17,723 bases of DNA from Calditrichota bacterium (GTDB taxonomy: Bacteria > Zhuqueibacterota > Zhuqueibacteria > Oleimicrobiales > Geothermoviventaceae): NCBI GenBank assembly GCA_013152765.1, contig JAADFT010000008.1:1617-19339 (forward strand), given 5' to 3'. Both the position numbers and the translations under genes were made by a program. How positions within the stretch are numbered: the first letter of the stretch is position 1; the number at the start of each line of letters is the position of its first letter. Below are positions 1 through 7,551 of the stretch, in pieces. The notes beneath the pieces were generated by a model, which searched no databases, was not told where the DNA came from, and saw nothing but the letters and a program-made list of their open reading frames with translations.

Positions 1-1626
1 CGAATTCAGGAAGAGGGTTACAAACGCTACCTCTCGGAGTACGCCACCGAAGCCGTCGGCGACCGGTGCCTGCGCGTGTTCGAGGGGCTGGTACAGGGCA
101 AGATGGACGAGGTTTGGGAAGAGCTCCGCTGGCATGCCCCGGAAACGGAAGAGCAGAAAGGCAGGCGAGTGGTGGTCAGCTTCGCTCCGCCAAACACGAA
201 GCGCCTGCGAATTGGCCTGCAAATTCCGAAGGCGGGCACATTCACGGGGCAGGTTTGGGGCGACGAAATCCTGGCCGAAGGGCTGGCGGACGCTTTGTCC
301 CAGCTGGACATCGTGGAACAGGCTGTCGTTTACACCCCCGTGAGCATTCACTCCAATCTGGACCTGGTGATTTCGTTTTACCCGTACCCGGAGACGCTTT
401 TTGTGCCGGAGGCGGCGAATTTCTGGTGGCTTCAGGCGGGCCTGCTGCACACGGAGAGCACGGAAAAAATCGACACGGCCATTGCCCTGTACGAGGATTT
501 CTTTGCTGCGGGTACGGGCGTCGCCAAATGGCTGCGACAGTACGGCCGCGAAGCTGTTTTGATGCCGATGAGCGCAGACCTGGCAATCTACCGGCCGCAC
601 AGACCAGTGCCCGAGTACCAGCACAACGTGGTGTTCATCGGCAACAACTACGGGCGCGAGGAGATCCTGGAACGCTACCTGTTACCGCTTGTTCCCCTCG
701 GACTTCGGGTCTACGGCTCCGGCTGGGAAAAGGTGCCCGAGCTCGCCGGGGCTTTTCTGGGTTCGATTCACCCGCGCGAGGTGCCGAAAGTGTACTCCTC
801 GGCCAAAATCGTCCTGTCCGTGCACAAAGAGTGGCACGCAAAGATGGACATTCCCACGACGCGGCTCTGGGAAGCTACGGCCTGTGGTGCGGCAGTGGTC
901 TCCGACCCGGTTCCTTTAGGCCAGCAAATCTTTGGCGACGCCGTAGTGTGGTCGGGAGGTGGCGCAGACCTGGTGGAAAAGGTGCGCTTCCTGCTGGAAA
1001 ACGACGCGGCTCGCGAGGCTTTGAAAGCCAAGGCCCGACTGCATGCCTTGCGAACCGGCGGTTTCCAGGGTCAGGCGGCGCTGTTACTGTCGCGCTACGG
1101 CCGTGTGGCGGATCCCGAAGCCAGGCGTCGGGAACGTGTGAACCGCCTCTGTGCCAGCGGTGAAAAGCTGGCCAACCAGGGGAACACGGCGGCAGCACGT
1201 GGTTGCTACGAGACCGCCCTGCAACTTGACCCCGCGTCGGCTGAAGCAGCCAACGGACTCGGGGCGGTGCTCTGGTCGGAAGGGAAGCAGGAGCAGGCCT
1301 TGGATTTCTTCCGCCAGGCCGTTGAGAGTGATCCCGGCAACACCGACGCGCTCTACAACCTGGTCGTGGCGGCGCACGAAGTGGGTGCGTTCGGGCTGCT
1401 GGAGAAGGTGCTGCGGGGCATCCTGGCGCGAGAGCCCGCCCGTCCGGACTTGCTGCCCATCCTGGCGGATGTGGAGATCAGGCAAGGCCGCATGAAAGAG
1501 GCAGAGACGTTGCTCGAAAAAGCCGTTCGCCTGGACCCGACCAACCAGGAGACACGACGGGTTCTGGAGGAATTGCGCGGCGGTCGGGCACCGCGCCGCA
1601 TGGCTTCGGGCGTGAGCGTTGGCTGA
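1..1626 (+). CDS. CgeB-like glycosyltransferase with C-terminal TPRs, 5' truncated by the window edge
   Basis: The frame is open from base 1, so the gene starts outside the window. A GTG at 76 exists, but the residues before it (EEGYKRYLSEYATEAVGDR) look like the C-terminal helix of a preceding glycosyltransferase domain, so I do not take it as the start. A GT-B-like domain follows: an N-terminal half from about base 200 (RIGLQIPKAG), then a nucleotide-sugar half with WLQAGLLH, VVFIGNNYGREE and the segment MDIPTTRLWEATACGAAVV from base 844. That segment is typical of the CgeB / Glyco_trans_1_2 group. Bases 1126-1590 encode about four TPR helix pairs (for example AARGCYETALQLDPASAEA). The protein probably transfers a sugar in the cytoplasm, with the TPRs binding a protein or glycan partner; donor and acceptor are unknown. 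It is the first visible gene of a glycosylation cluster upstream of flagellin. The family is fairly sure, the specific role is not. Confidence 0.85.
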   Translation, partial: RIQEEGYKRYLSEYATEAVGDRCLRVFEGLVQGKMDEVWEELRWHAPETEEQKGRRVVVSFAPPNTKRLRIGLQIPKAGTFTGQVWGDEILAEGLADALSQLDIVEQAVVYTPVSIHSNLDLVISFYPYPETLFVPEAANFWWLQAGLLHTESTEKIDTAIALYEDFFAAGTGVAKWLRQYGREAVLMPMSADLAIYRPHRPVPEYQHNVVFIGNNYGREEILERYLLPLVPLGLRVYGSGWEKVPELAGAFLGSIHPREVPKVYSSAKIVLSVHKEWHAKMDIPTTRLWEATACGAAVVSDPVPLGQQIFGDAVVWSGGGADLVEKVRFLLENDAAREALKAKARLHALRTGGFQGQAALLLSRYGRVADPEARRRERVNRLCASGEKLANQGNTAAARGCYETALQLDPASAEAANGLGAVLWSEGKQEQALDFFRQAVESDPGNTDALYNLVVAAHEVGAFGLLEKVLRGILAREPARPDLLPILADVEIRQGRMKEAETLLEKAVRLDPTNQETRRVLEELRGGRAPRRMASGVSVG

Positions 1627-1652
1627 AGGACGGAAGAGTGCAGAACGGGAAA

Positions 1653-1676
1653 ACGAACAGGGCGGGGCTTGTTCGT
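1653..1676 (+). repeat. Inverted repeat between glycosyltransferase and formyltransferase genes
   Basis: ACGAACA and TGTTCGT form a perfect 7-bp stem around a 10-base loop. No T-run follows, so it is not a standard terminator. It covers the TTG (1669) and GTG (1675) codons that could otherwise start the next gene, which favours the ATG at 1705. It may tune or process the transcript. Confidence 0.4.
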
Positions 1677-1704
1677 GCAAAAGCCGCAAACGGGAGCGAG
1701 CGGA

Positions 1705-2547
1705 ATGGCTGACGCAGTTCGGTTGATGTACTACGGCAACCAGAACGTGGGCGCTGCCTGTCTGGAGGAGTTGCTTGCCCACGACGGGATCGACGTCGTG
1801 GGCGCCGTGGTGCTGGACCCTTTTCCCGACGAAACGCTGAAGTACCGCTCGGTTCGACAGGTGGCCGAGGCTGCTGGCGTGCCGGTGTACGCTCCCGAGG
1901 ACATCAACAGCGAAGCCTTTGTGAGTTTCATCCGCGACCAGCGGGTTGACTACGGCATTTCGGTAGCCTGGCGGAAGATTTTCAAACCGCCTCTGATTCA
2001 AGCGCACAAGAAAGGAATCCTCAATTTTCACGGCGCCTACCTGCCCGGTTACCGCGGCGCAAATCCCACAAACTGGGCTGTGCTGCGAGGGGCCAGAAGC
2101 ACTGGCGTGACCGTCCATTTCGTCGACGAGGGTGTAGACACCGGGCCGATCGTGCTTCAAAAGCGGCTTGAGATCGGGCCGGAGGAAACGGCCTGGCAGG
2201 TGCGACAGCGTCAGGATGCGCTCAGTGTCGAGTTGATGCGGGAACTTGTGGGGTTGCTCAAGGGCGGCGAGCTACGCGCCGTGCCCCAGGACCTGCGCCG
2301 GGGACGCACCTACGGGATTCGAAAACCAGAAGACGGCCTCTTGAATTTCGAGAAACCGGCCCGGGAGTTGTACAACCAGATTCGAGCGCTTACAAAGCCT
2401 TACCCGGGCGCGTTCACCTACGTGCAGGGGCGCAAACTCGTCATCTGGTGGGCTGAGGTCGTGTCGCGACCGGAGGGGCCGGGAGTGTTTTTCCGCTGCG
2501 GCGACGGCAAGTACCTGAAGGTTGTCGACGCCGAGACAGTGAGCTGA
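1705..2547 (+). CDS. Formyltransferase of the Fmt/ArnA type, probably acting on an amino sugar
   Basis: This 280-residue protein belongs to the N10-formyl-tetrahydrofolate-dependent formyltransferase fold. With the start at ATG 1705, the catalytic triad falls at Asn107, His109 (LNFHGAYLPGYRGANP) and Asp145 (VDTG), almost exactly where E. coli Fmt has Asn106, His108 and Asp144. GGGAG (1692-1696), eight bases upstream, supports this start; an in-frame TTG at 1669 would only add a short unrelated extension. The C-terminal part (YGIRKPEDGLLNFEKPA, then TKPYPGAF) resembles the ArnA formyltransferase and other sugar formyltransferases. The protein lies between glycosyltransferases rather than beside def or tRNA genes. 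I infer that it formylates a nucleotide-linked amino sugar used by the neighbouring glycosyltransferases. A role as the housekeeping Met-tRNA formyltransferase is less likely but not excluded. Confidence 0.85.
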   Translation: MADAVRLMYYGNQNVGAACLEELLAHDGIDVVGAVVLDPFPDETLKYRSVRQVAEAAGVPVYAPEDINSEAFVSFIRDQRVDYGISVAWRKIFKPPLIQAHKKGILNFHGAYLPGYRGANPTNWAVLRGARSTGVTVHFVDEGVDTGPIVLQKRLEIGPEETAWQVRQRQDALSVELMRELVGLLKGGELRAVPQDLRRGRTYGIRKPEDGLLNFEKPARELYNQIRALTKPYPGAFTYVQGRKLVIWWAEVVSRPEGPGVFFRCGDGKYLKVVDAETVS

Positions 2548-2593
2548 AGCGGAAAGTTGCAACACCTGGAAACAGACGCTTCGCAGATTCAGG

Positions 2594-2622
2594 GGTGGTG
2601 AGGTTTTCTTCAAATCACCGCC
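2594..2622 (+). repeat. Inverted repeat upstream of the GT9 gene
   Basis: GGTGGTGA and TCACCGCC can form an 8-bp stem with one G-U pair and a 13-base loop. There is no T-run. It lies between the formyltransferase stop and the ribosome binding site of the next gene, much like the hairpin at 1653-1676. It is probably a transcript structure only. Confidence 0.3.
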
Positions 2623-2645
2623 GAAAACAGGGAAGGAGACAGCGG

Positions 2646-4319
2646 GTGAAGAGAGCTCTGGTCATTCAACGTCTGAAATTTGGCGACATCGCGCAAACGC
2701 TGCCTGCTCTTGCGGCACTGCGAAGTCAACATCCGGACTGGGAAATCTGGGTCCTCGGCCGTGGGCGCTACGTGACGTTGCTGGAGCGGGCGAAGGCGAT
2801 CGACCGGGTTGTCTCGACCGGACCGGAGTGCGCCGTAACAAACGCCGCCGCGGTGGAACGGTGCGCCCAGGACATCGTGCGAGATCTGCCGGGAGACACG
2901 TGGGAGCTGGTGGCCAACCTGTCGCACGATCCCGTGGCCGGGCGAGTGGCGACTCTGTTGCCCGCGCGCTCCCGTAGCGGCCTGCTGGTTGACGCACGCG
3001 GCGAACGCTCGCTGGCCGGCGATGCCGTTCGTTACCTGTTCGGCGCCGTCGGCGCGCGACGCCTGGGCCGAATCCACCTGTCGGATATTTACAGCTGGGC
3101 TCTCGGTGCTCAGGCGCAACGGGTGACTTTCCCGTTGCTCGAGCCAAGCTCCGAGGACCTGGAAACCGTGCGGTCGAAGCTGCATGCCGCCGGTTGGGAC
3201 GACTCACGCCAGCTCGTCCTTTTTCAGCTCGGTACCGCTGCGCCGGAGAGACGCTGGCCGGTTCACCTGTTCGCGCGGCTCGGCCGCATGCTGGCCACCT
3301 TTCCTGGCATTCAAATCGCGCTGATTGGCAGCGACGACGAACGCGCTCTCGCTGAGGCCTACCTGCAACTCGCACCGGGAACGGCCCTGGATCTGGTCGG
3401 TCAGATCCCCATCCAGGAGTTGCCTGCGTTGAGTCGCCTTTCTGCCACACTTGTGGGTGCCGACACCGGGCCAACGCACATCGCGGCGGCAGCGGGCGCC
3501 GACGTTGTGGGCATTTACCACGCCACCGCCTGGGTGCACGAGACCGGGCCGTACGGCGAGGGACACGTTGTTTTGCAGGCTGACCTGCAGTGCTCGCCTT
3601 GTTTTCAGCGTACCGCCTGTACCGAAAAACCGTGTGCTGTGGCAGTGCAGCCGGAACACGTGATTCAGGCTCTTGTGTGGCGAGGCATCCTGCCGGAAGA
3701 CGAAGTGCCCGAAGAATTTCTGAGTGCTCCGTGGACGAACGTGCGCGCGTTCGCCTCGGAAATGCAGGCCTGGGGCGTCGGGTACCGGCAAATCGCAGGC
3801 GAGTTTGCCCCGGCGGAGGAGCTCCTGGCAGCAGCCAACCAGGCAGCCGCACACGAGCTGTGGTTTGGAACAGCAGGGTCTGTGGATGCCGGCTTTCTCC
3901 GCCAGGAGGAGCTCCCTGGCGACAGTCCGTTTGCAGAGATGCGAGATCTTCTGGCTTTAGCTGAGCTGGCCGATGAGGGCGCAACCTACGCGGGACAAAT
4001 CTTGCGCTCGGTGCGCAACGTCTCGAAAGTCGGCAAGAAACTGAACAATCTGGCTCGGAAACTCGACGACGTGGACGCCGGGATCCGCGATCTGGGCGAC
4101 GGCGCGGCTTTAGTGCGATCCTACCTGGTGGAAACGCAGAAGCTTTTGCCGGGCGGCGACCTGGTCAAAATGGCCCGGGAAAGTGAGAAGGCGTACGCCA
4201 CTGCGGCGCAGTGGGCAAGACTTGCAGCCCAGTGGCTGGAACGCTGGGTCGGTGAACGAGAGGAGGCAAATCGTGGCGAAGCGGAAACGGAGCGGGAAGC
4301 GGTCGCGGAAATCCAGTAG
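2646..4319 (+). CDS. Family 9 (heptosyltransferase-like) glycosyltransferase with an extra C-terminal helical region
   Basis: I place the start at GTG 2646, which has AAGGAG seven bases upstream; residues before it look random. The protein is 557 residues. Residues 1 to about 345 match the GT9 fold of ADP-heptose:LPS heptosyltransferases: N-terminal ALVIQRLKFGDIAQTLPAL, a second strand VLFQLGTAAPERRWP, the signature DTGPTHIAAAAG at 273-284, and the cysteine motif CSPCFQRTACTEKPC from 316 that GT9 enzymes carry near their end. About 200 further residues follow, mostly charged and helical (for example VSKVGKKLNNLARKLDD), which standard heptosyltransferases of about 350 residues lack. The 3' end overlaps the next gene by 47 bases, so translation is probably coupled. 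GT9 enzymes use ADP-heptose or related donors; the acceptor here could be LPS, another glycan, or flagellin given the context. Confidence 0.85.
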   Translation: MKRALVIQRLKFGDIAQTLPALAALRSQHPDWEIWVLGRGRYVTLLERAKAIDRVVSTGPECAVTNAAAVERCAQDIVRDLPGDTWELVANLSHDPVAGRVATLLPARSRSGLLVDARGERSLAGDAVRYLFGAVGARRLGRIHLSDIYSWALGAQAQRVTFPLLEPSSEDLETVRSKLHAAGWDDSRQLVLFQLGTAAPERRWPVHLFARLGRMLATFPGIQIALIGSDDERALAEAYLQLAPGTALDLVGQIPIQELPALSRLSATLVGADTGPTHIAAAAGADVVGIYHATAWVHETGPYGEGHVVLQADLQCSPCFQRTACTEKPCAVAVQPEHVIQALVWRGILPEDEVPEEFLSAPWTNVRAFASEMQAWGVGYRQIAGEFAPAEELLAAANQAAAHELWFGTAGSVDAGFLRQEELPGDSPFAEMRDLLALAELADEGATYAGQILRSVRNVSKVGKKLNNLARKLDDVDAGIRDLGDGAALVRSYLVETQKLLPGGDLVKMARESEKAYATAAQWARLAAQWLERWVGEREEANRGEAETEREAVAEIQ

Positions 4320-7218
4320 GAGCGCCGGGCGGCCCAGGCTGACCCTGTGCATGATCGTGCGCAACGAGGAGGCCTCCCTCGGTCGCTGTCTGGACAGCGT
4401 GAAGGCCGTTGTGGACGAGATTGTCGTTGTCGACACGGGGTCGGAGGACCGGACTCTTGAGGTGGCGAAAGCCTACGGCGCCAAGACGAAACAGATCCAG
4501 TGGGAGAAGGACTTTGCGGCGGCGCGCAACGTCTCGCTTGAGCTTGCCACTGGCGACTGGGTGCTGTTGCTGGACGCAGACGAAGTGATCCCCGCTTCGG
4601 AGCTGGACCGTTTGCGTGCGGCAGTGGACAGCCCTTTCGCCGACGCTTACCGAATGACGACCCGCAACTACCAGCCGCACCCCACCGGGATGGGGGTAAA
4701 AGCGGTCAAGGGTGAGTACCCGGAAGAGGAAGGCTTGAAGTTCTGGGTACCCACGACCAAGATTCGCCTGTTTCGCCGCGTGGAGGGTGTGCATTTCGTG
4801 GGCGCTGTGCACGAACTGGTGGAGCAGTCGATTGAGGCGCTCGGCATGAGCGTGGCCGACCTGACCGTTCCGGTGCTTCACTTCGGCGACGTTGCCAAGA
4901 AGCGCGATCCGGATCGCTACCTGGAGGTGGCCCGGCGGAAGGTTGCCGAGTCGCCAGAAGATCCGAAGGGCTACTTCGAGTTGGCCACAGTCCTGAACAA
5001 GCTGCGCCGCTACGAAGAAGCCGTCGACGTTTTGACCAAGGGGCTGGAGGTAATCGAGGCTGGGCACACGGCCCCTTACGTGCAGACCGAGCTTTTCTAC
5101 GCAGCCCGGGGCAACGCCCTCCAGGGGCTGGGCCGTTACGAAGAGGCAATTCTCGACTACCGCCGTGCACTGGGCCTGTCGCCGCGTGCTCACGAGTTCT
5201 GGAACAACATCGGTGTTTGTTACGAGAGCTTAGGCAAGTTCGACAAGGCGGCAGAGTACTACGAACGCGCCCACAAACTGGCGCCAGCGCTTCCGCTGCC
5301 AAAATCGAACCTGGAACGGGTGCGCAAAAAGCTCTCGGGCGACATTCGGCTCTCCGTGTGCATGATCGTGAAAGACGCCGAGCAAACCCTGGAGCGTGCC
5401 ATCCGCAGCGTTCTTCCGTTCGCGGACGAGGTGGTGGTGGTCGACACCGGGTCTTCGGACCGCTCCGTGGAAATCGCCACGCGGTTGGGGGCAAAAGTTG
5501 GGCATTTCGCCTGGCGTGACGACTTCGCAGCCGCTCGCAACGCGTCCCTCGAGATGGCTACGGGAAAGTGGATCCTGTGGGTCGACGCCGACGACGTGGT
5601 GCCCGCCACAGAGTGGCCCAAGTTGCAGGAACTGAAGTTCGAAGAGCCAGACAAAGCGTTCATGTTCATTCTGCGGAACGAGGGCGCTGCGGGAGAAAAA
5701 TGCTGGCAACTCCGCATGTTCCCGAATCGGTCCGGCGTGAAGTTTGTTTTCCCCGTTCATGAGCAAGTCACACCCTCGCTCCAGGAGCTGGGCATCCCGA
5801 TCACTACCGCGAATGTCGAGATCGTGCACACTGGGTACTCCTCGGAGGAGGTCGTTCGGGAGAAAAAAGAGAAGTACCTGCGCTACCTGTTGCGTTACCT
5901 GGAAACGCACCCCGAGGACCAGCTCGCTCGCTACCACGTTGCCTTTACCTACCACACTACGGGCAGACAACGTCAGGCTGTGGAAGAGTTTCGCCGAATT
6001 ACGAGCGACCGCCAGTTCGAGGCGCAAAACCCGCGCGTGTACGCCAACGCGTTGCTTTACTTAGGTAGAGCCTACCTGGAACTCGGCGAAACCGAACAAG
6101 CAATTTCGGCCTTGCAGGAAGCTCGGTCGCGCGGATTCGAAAAGGGCCTTGTGGCTGTCTCGCTGGCCCAGGCCTACAACCTGCGCAAGGAACCCGAGAA
6201 AGCTTTGCAGGCCCTGGAAGAGTTTCCTTTCGAAGAGCCCGAAATTTCTCCGATGCCTGTCGACCTGGACGCGATGCGCTACTCCGCCTACTACCAGAAG
6301 GGGTTAGCTCTGGAGGCGCTCGAACGCATCCCGGAGGCACTTGAGGCTTACGCCGAAGCTCAGCGAACCACCGACCGCTACGACCTGGCGCAGCGGCGAA
6401 TGGCCATTTTGCGCCGCCGCCTGCGCGCGAGCACCGACTGGGGAATGGCTCTCGAAGAACTGGCCAGGTCAGGGGCAGCCACGGCGGAAGACATGTACGA
6501 GCTTGGCAACAGGCAGGTACACGAAAGAAAAATCGAGGAAGCCGAGAATAGCTACCGCGCGGCGCTGGAGCAAGATCCCGAGCACGTGGGCGCCAGGCTC
6601 GCTCTGGCTGCGTTGCTGCGCCGGAGCGGTCGCACGCGTGAGGCCATCGAGCTGCTGGTTGCCGGGGTGAAGAAAAGCTCCCGACCTGAAGTGGCAGCCG
6701 CCCTTGTAGATGCGCTTTTTGCTGAGGGGCAGTGGGAGGCCATCCTCGCGCTGCCTGTTGACGAGAACACGTGGGCCGCTCGTTTTGCTGCACGGCTTTT
6801 TAGCAACGCTGAAGGTGAACCGTGGCTGGAGCTTGGCCCTGTGGCCGCCGAGCTTCGCAGCCGTTGCCAGGGGCGCGAAATCGAGGTCGCCGACATCTGG
6901 GAAGTCGGACGCAATCTGCCGGGGACGGCGCGTTTCCACTTGGCTGCTGCGTGTGCGCACCTGGATCCCTCGATTCGAGAAGCTGTAGAAACCGCTGCTG
7001 AGTGGGCTCAGCGGGGGTACCTGGACAAAGCGGCCGAAGTGGTGGAAAAGGCATTGGGAGTGTCGGAGTCAAGCCCTGAAACGTTGCAGTGGATCTCTGC
7101 GCTACTGGAACGACTCCAGAAGGGGCCTCAGGTTGACGTGACCGGTGCGCCCACTCTCGAAACGGGATCGGTTGAGACAGTAGACGTACTGTCCAGTGAG
7201 GCAGGCATCAGCCAGTAG
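4273..7218 (+). CDS. Tandem GT2 glycosyltransferase with interleaved TPR repeats
   Basis: AGGAGG (4261-4266) lies six bases before GTG 4273 and fixes the start, giving 981 residues. Two family 2 (GT-A) domains are visible. The first has LCMIVRNEE from residue 25, VVDTGSEDR near 52-60 and the metal-binding DAD at 101-103. The second has VCMIVKDAE from residue 362, VVDTGSSDR, and DAD at 438-440. Both retain the FAAARN segment, so this is an internal duplication with both copies apparently catalytic. TPR units sit between the domains (about 235-345, for example GRYEEAILDYRRALGLSPRA) and run from about 560 to the C-terminus. GT2-TPR proteins of this type glycosylate peptides, proteins or surface glycans. 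Its position as the last gene before the flagellin promoter suggests flagellin as a possible target, but that is inference. It overlaps the GT9 gene by 47 bases. Confidence 0.88.
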   Translation: MAKRKRSGKRSRKSSRSAGRPRLTLCMIVRNEEASLGRCLDSVKAVVDEIVVVDTGSEDRTLEVAKAYGAKTKQIQWEKDFAAARNVSLELATGDWVLLLDADEVIPASELDRLRAAVDSPFADAYRMTTRNYQPHPTGMGVKAVKGEYPEEEGLKFWVPTTKIRLFRRVEGVHFVGAVHELVEQSIEALGMSVADLTVPVLHFGDVAKKRDPDRYLEVARRKVAESPEDPKGYFELATVLNKLRRYEEAVDVLTKGLEVIEAGHTAPYVQTELFYAARGNALQGLGRYEEAILDYRRALGLSPRAHEFWNNIGVCYESLGKFDKAAEYYERAHKLAPALPLPKSNLERVRKKLSGDIRLSVCMIVKDAEQTLERAIRSVLPFADEVVVVDTGSSDRSVEIATRLGAKVGHFAWRDDFAAARNASLEMATGKWILWVDADDVVPATEWPKLQELKFEEPDKAFMFILRNEGAAGEKCWQLRMFPNRSGVKFVFPVHEQVTPSLQELGIPITTANVEIVHTGYSSEEVVREKKEKYLRYLLRYLETHPEDQLARYHVAFTYHTTGRQRQAVEEFRRITSDRQFEAQNPRVYANALLYLGRAYLELGETEQAISALQEARSRGFEKGLVAVSLAQAYNLRKEPEKALQALEEFPFEEPEISPMPVDLDAMRYSAYYQKGLALEALERIPEALEAYAEAQRTTDRYDLAQRRMAILRRRLRASTDWGMALEELARSGAATAEDMYELGNRQVHERKIEEAENSYRAALEQDPEHVGARLALAALLRRSGRTREAIELLVAGVKKSSRPEVAAALVDALFAEGQWEAILALPVDENTWAARFAARLFSNAEGEPWLELGPVAAELRSRCQGREIEVADIWEVGRNLPGTARFHLAAACAHLDPSIREAVETAAEWAQRGYLDKAAEVVEKALGVSESSPETLQWISALLERLQKGPQVDVTGAPTLETGSVETVDVLSSEAGISQ

Positions 7219-7368
7219 CCTGTGTTGGGGATGTGTGCAGTTGTGCTAACCTTGCTGGGCGCGGTCCAAAATCCTTGTCTTGACGCGAGACTCTGGACGT
7301 TCAGCGCGTCGCGGCGAGACCTCTGGTTGCTGGATGCTGGTTGTCCGAAAGGCAGATGACGAAGATCA

Positions 7369-7389
7369 CAGCGAGAAGGAATCTCGCTG
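7369..7389 (+). repeat. Perfect 8-bp inverted repeat just upstream of the fliC promoter
   Basis: CAGCGAGA, a five-base loop AGGAA, then TCTCGCTG. It ends five bases before the -35 element of the sigma-28 promoter. No T-run follows, so it is a poor terminator. It could be a regulator-binding site or a weak terminator for transcription arriving from the glycosyltransferase genes. Confidence 0.45.
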
Positions 7390-7394
7390 CTGTC

Positions 7395-7421
7395 TAAAGT
7401 TTCTGCGCCGGTGGACGATAG
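7395..7421 (+). promoter_or_regulatory. Sigma-28 (FliA) promoter for the flagellin operon
   Basis: TAAAGTTT (7395-7402) is a perfect sigma-28 -35 element. It is followed by an 11-base spacer and GACGATAG (7414-7421), which matches the consensus GCCGATAA at six of eight positions. The predicted start lies near 7428, giving a leader of about 124 bases before fliC. Flagellin genes are classic sigma-28 targets, so sequence and context agree. Confidence 0.85.
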
Positions 7422-7453
7422 TTGCTTTGAAAACGAAAGGCCAGAAATCAGGC

Positions 7454-7465
7454 GAAAGGAGGTGA
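7454..7465 (+). promoter_or_regulatory. Perfect Shine-Dalgarno sequence in the fliC leader, not followed by a suitable start codon
   Basis: GAAAGGAGGTGA is complementary to the conserved 3' end of 16S rRNA over its full length. No ATG, GTG or TTG occurs at normal spacing; the only nearby GTG (7463) is inside the element. It resembles the stabilising SD (STAB-SD, GAAAGGAGG) in the 5' leader of Bacillus thuringiensis cry3A mRNA, where a bound 30S subunit protects the transcript. That role here is inference. Confidence 0.5.
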
Positions 7466-7551
7466 GGATCAAAACGAAGCGAGATTCGGGGGAATGTCGA
7501 CTGGGCAGGGAAGCTTAGTCAGGACACGAGAAACACAACAAGGAGGTTGAC

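Larger units (their letters stand above)
7219..7551 (+). other. Flagellin upstream region and 5' leader
   Basis: This 333-base gap holds no convincing protein gene. Its second half carries an 8-bp inverted repeat, a sigma-28 promoter, a perfect Shine-Dalgarno-like sequence and the true fliC ribosome binding site (AGGAGG at 7541-7546, five bases before ATG). No clear terminator for the glycosyltransferase genes is visible in the first half, so some readthrough into the flagellar operon is possible. Confidence 0.7.

Noticed and set aside
66..1163. Long + strand frame overlapping the first glycosyltransferase
   Set aside because: It is out of frame with the clear glycosyltransferase, and its translation is low-complexity Arg/Gly/Pro-rich with no domain.
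1084..2160. Long - strand frame of 358 codons
   Set aside because: It is antisense to the TPR and formyltransferase coding regions, has no motif, and arises from GC-rich codon use on the other strand.
2662..3984. Long - strand frame of 440 codons
   Set aside because: It is antisense to the GT9 gene, Arg/Pro-rich, and has no recognisable domain.
7279..7284. TTGACG as a sigma-70 -35 element upstream of fliC
   Set aside because: No -10-like hexamer lies at 16-18 bases downstream; the sigma-28 promoter is far better.
7280..7465. Possible 61-codon gene upstream of fliC
   Set aside because: It has no ribosome binding site, runs through the sigma-28 promoter and stops inside the perfect SD element.
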